A stretch of DNA of 64,000 nucleotides from Bdellovibrionales bacterium (GTDB lineage: Bacteria > Bdellovibrionota > Bdellovibrionia > Bdellovibrionales > UBA1609): NCBI GenBank assembly GCA_016714165.1, contig JADJNU010000001.1:2294001-2358000 (forward strand), given 5' to 3'. Both the position numbers and the translations under genes were made by a program. The notes under the pieces were generated by a model. The model saw nothing but the letters and a program-made list of their open reading frames with translations. It did not search any database and was not told where the DNA came from. This document shows positions 62,302-64,000 of the stretch, piece after piece (the stretch's first letter is position 1; each line of letters begins with the position of its first letter).

Positions 62302-62640
62302 TCAAGTCTCTTCTTCTCTTTTGATTTTAAGTTTTGTTTCGATAGCTCTTTTCGCCGCCTCAAAGTCGTCAGGTGTAATTGCTGACTTGATGAAATGCCC
62401 CGTATCAATGATAAGCATCTGGTCTTTGTCAGCTCGCCAATCGCTATTAAACCAGTAAGGCAATAAACCCATTCCCCATAACCGATATTTCCCATTCAAA
62501 ATCGTCATTTTTTGGCTTGATATAGATTTGACTTGATTCCAAGGAATGATTTTTGCTTGGCCAAGCGGAAAATAATAAGTATTGATCGTTATGTCCTGAT
62601 CAGTAATCAGGATAGATTTATCTTTGTATAAAATTTCCAT
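62302..62640 (-). CDS. small protein of unknown function
   Basis: 112 residues; beta-rich (ILYKDKSILITDQDITINTYYFP; IPWNQVKSISSQKMTILNGKYRLWG), compatible with a PH-like fold, and a helical C-terminus. No transmembrane segment. No family recognised. Convergent with PBP1C. Confidence 0.55.
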   Translation of the reverse strand: MEILYKDKSILITDQDITINTYYFPLGQAKIIPWNQVKSISSQKMTILNGKYRLWGMGLLPYWFNSDWRADKDQMLIIDTGHFIKSAITPDDFEAAKRAIETKLKIKREEET

Positions 62641-62856
62641 TCAACCGCCTCTGTGTCTCTACCAAATTTTCAATTGCTTTACTCATATTTAATCCTTATT
62701 TAATCTTCTCAAATCTGTCGGGTTTTCATCAAAAACTCAAGTTCTGAGTAGAGCCGTAGTGATAACTGCACTAGGTTATGAAACATTCGCTCAGTAACTT
62801 CATCTTCAGTGGTAGATGTGCTTGGGGGAATTTCAGAATGGGTATTATTGGCGCCT
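62641..62856. other. gene-free interval
   Basis: 216 bases, no coding frame, repeat or hairpin recognised. Confidence 0.4.
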
Positions 62857-63525
62857 TCAATATCGCACTAAGCTAGGGTCTTTTACGGCATCAAGGCATA
62901 GATACAGACGGTTAAGCCCCAATTGTTCAATCGGCGGCGACCGATGCGCGAGCCCTTTGCCTTCAAACCAGCGATCACCCCGCATCAAGAGAATGTCTTT
63001 TGTGTTCGCTCGCTTTACCTTATCATAATTCAAAACGATCTTTGAGTTACAACCCTTTCCTAAACCATCGCGATTAAGATTGTCATCCGAAACATATTCG
63101 GTTCCTGGCCCGTTAAGGGTTTGAAAGAGTCGAACAGTCACGTAGTCCGTATGAAAAAGCGGGCATTGGTCATGAGAAATTTGCGAAAATCGCAGTTTTG
63201 CGTAGCGCACATCAAATGCCTGACAAAACCTTTTCGTCATTGTCTCAACGTATTCGCTCCAAAAATTCAATTTCGCACCGAATCTTTTCGGAAGGGCTCT
63301 GACGAACCTGCGGAAGCTTGCTGGATTTTGCGAATCAAGAAGGATCGTGATTTCAAAATCACGCCCCCCTTCAACTGAAGGCAAAAGAAAGAAACTGCCA
63401 TCAATCAAAAATAAATTCGTATTAGGATTATCTAAAACCTTCTTCGCGCGCGATAGTGGAGCGAGCTGCTGTTCGAGTAGACGGCTTCTTTCTTTAACAA
63501 CCGGACAAACAATCGCTAGACTCAT
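62857..63525 (-). CDS. DUF1826 protein
   Basis: 222 residues. NTNLFLIDGSFFLLP and HTDYVTVRLFQTLNGPGTEYVSDDNLNR are characteristic of DUF1826 (a double-stranded beta-helix-like protein, possibly metal binding through H and D residues). It overlaps the COG0523 gene by 4 bases, so the pair is an operon; the pair is linked with zinc homeostasis by genome context. Function is inferred. Confidence 0.8.
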   Translation of the reverse strand: MSLAIVCPVVKERSRLLEQQLAPLSRAKKVLDNPNTNLFLIDGSFFLLPSVEGGRDFEITILLDSQNPASFRRFVRALPKRFGAKLNFWSEYVETMTKRFCQAFDVRYAKLRFSQISHDQCPLFHTDYVTVRLFQTLNGPGTEYVSDDNLNRDGLGKGCNSKIVLNYDKVKRANTKDILLMRGDRWFEGKGLAHRSPPIEQLGLNRLYLCLDAVKDPSLVRY

Positions 63526-64000
63526 GCGGGCATCCCCTTCAAATCAAATTCAGGCAGTGGATCAGGAAACTTCTGCCATTTCTTTTTTCCCATTTTTTCT
63601 TCTTGTGGCGTCAAAAGTGCTTCATCGAGGGCTTTAGATATTGCATCACGATTGAGATCGGTTCCAATGAAGACGATTTCCTGGCGACGATCTCCGTACT
63701 GTTTGTCCCAGATTTTACGGATTTCATTTTTGGCAGACTCTTCTTTCGGCCAGAATCGCTCGCCGACCGTACACCACCAATATCCAATTCCCGAGAATGA
63801 ACTACTCGAACCCGCGAGCTGATAAAGGCCGACAGCATCGGGACGCGTGGCAAGCCAGAAATATCCTTTCGCACGTAGCACGCCGGAAGGGGCTTTTTCA
63901 AGGAACCTAGAAAACCGTTCAGGATGGAAAGGTCTACGAGCGCGATAAACAAAGCTATTGATGCCATACTCATCTTTTTCCGACACTTCTTCGCCCCGCA
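63522..64000 (-). CDS. CobW/COG0523 GTPase, C-terminal part (partial)
   Basis: The frame is open beyond the right edge. EYGINSFVYRARRPFHPERFSRFL and VFIGTDLNRDAISKALDEALL are the CobW C-terminal domain of COG0523 zinc-chaperone-type GTPases (ZigA/YeiR-like). The GTPase domain with its nucleotide-binding motifs lies outside the window. The apparent GTG at 63986 is an internal codon. Linked to DUF1826 by 4-base overlap. Confidence 0.85.
   Translation of the reverse strand, partial: RGEEVSEKDEYGINSFVYRARRPFHPERFSRFLEKAPSGVLRAKGYFWLATRPDAVGLYQLAGSSSSFSGIGYWWCTVGERFWPKEESAKNEIRKIWDKQYGDRRQEIVFIGTDLNRDAISKALDEALLTPQEEKMGKKKWQKFPDPLPEFDLKGMPA

Overview
The window is a bacterial chromosome segment with a mixed housekeeping and accessory character. 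A TIGR02147-family protein, several lipoprotein-like and secreted proteins of unknown function, a secreted protein-glutaminase-like enzyme, a bacterial alpha-2-macroglobulin/PBP1C pair and DUF1826 next to a COG0523 GTPase suggest a Gram-negative, Bdellovibrio-like (Bdellovibrionota) organism. This is an inference from gene content; there is no rRNA here to settle it.

Layout. 1-13.8 kb is chromosomal backbone: a SrkA-like kinase (cut by the left edge), a YgjP-like metallopeptidase, secreted and lipoprotein genes, a TIGR02147 protein, a possible structured RNA (5314-5413), a glutaminase-like enzyme, a TolC-like gene broken by an in-frame amber codon, an AcrB-type RND pump and an aldo/keto reductase. 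At 14139-14490 lies ssrA (tmRNA), preceded by an array of a 7-bp repeat.

The 3' end of ssrA is the insertion point of a genomic island of about 19.8 kb (about 14491-34304). It opens with an XRE regulator, an excisionase-like HTH, a tyrosine integrase and a DNA-polymerase-A-like protein. The rest is a defence cargo: a DUF2779 nuclease/RHH/radical SAM/ASCH operon, a cold-shock-domain protein with a one-protein type IIG-like restriction-modification enzyme, and a five-gene operon (Z1 ATPase, PD-(D/E)XK nuclease, small membrane protein, Mrr-like nuclease, OLD-like ATPase-TOPRIM). Short direct repeats (CTCCACCA) and a 25-bp arm-like repeat mark both ends.

34.5-38 kb carries an S51 peptidase-GNAT fusion, a GNAT, a HAD-GNAT fusion and a membrane/BrnT-like fusion. 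38.2-46.9 kb is a second mobile region: a small serine resolvase with a dyad-rich upstream site, four unrecognised genes, a large serine recombinase, then an HTH protein and a TIR-centred four-gene operon that looks like an uncharacterised membrane-coupled TIR defence system. An ISL3-family insertion sequence (about 46969-48273) abuts and truncates an archaeal-type AspRS gene, which is coupled to a RimL-like GNAT.

50-64 kb returns to backbone-like content: an XRE/membrane protein pair, a secreted protein whose start lies in an ATGGAT repeat, a BlaI repressor with two operator dyads and a BlaR1-like M56 protease fused to a lytic transglycosylase, alpha-2-macroglobulin, PBP1C, a small unknown, DUF1826, and a CobW/COG0523 C-terminal part cut by the right edge. 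The 52-62 kb block reads as a cell-wall surveillance and repair neighbourhood.
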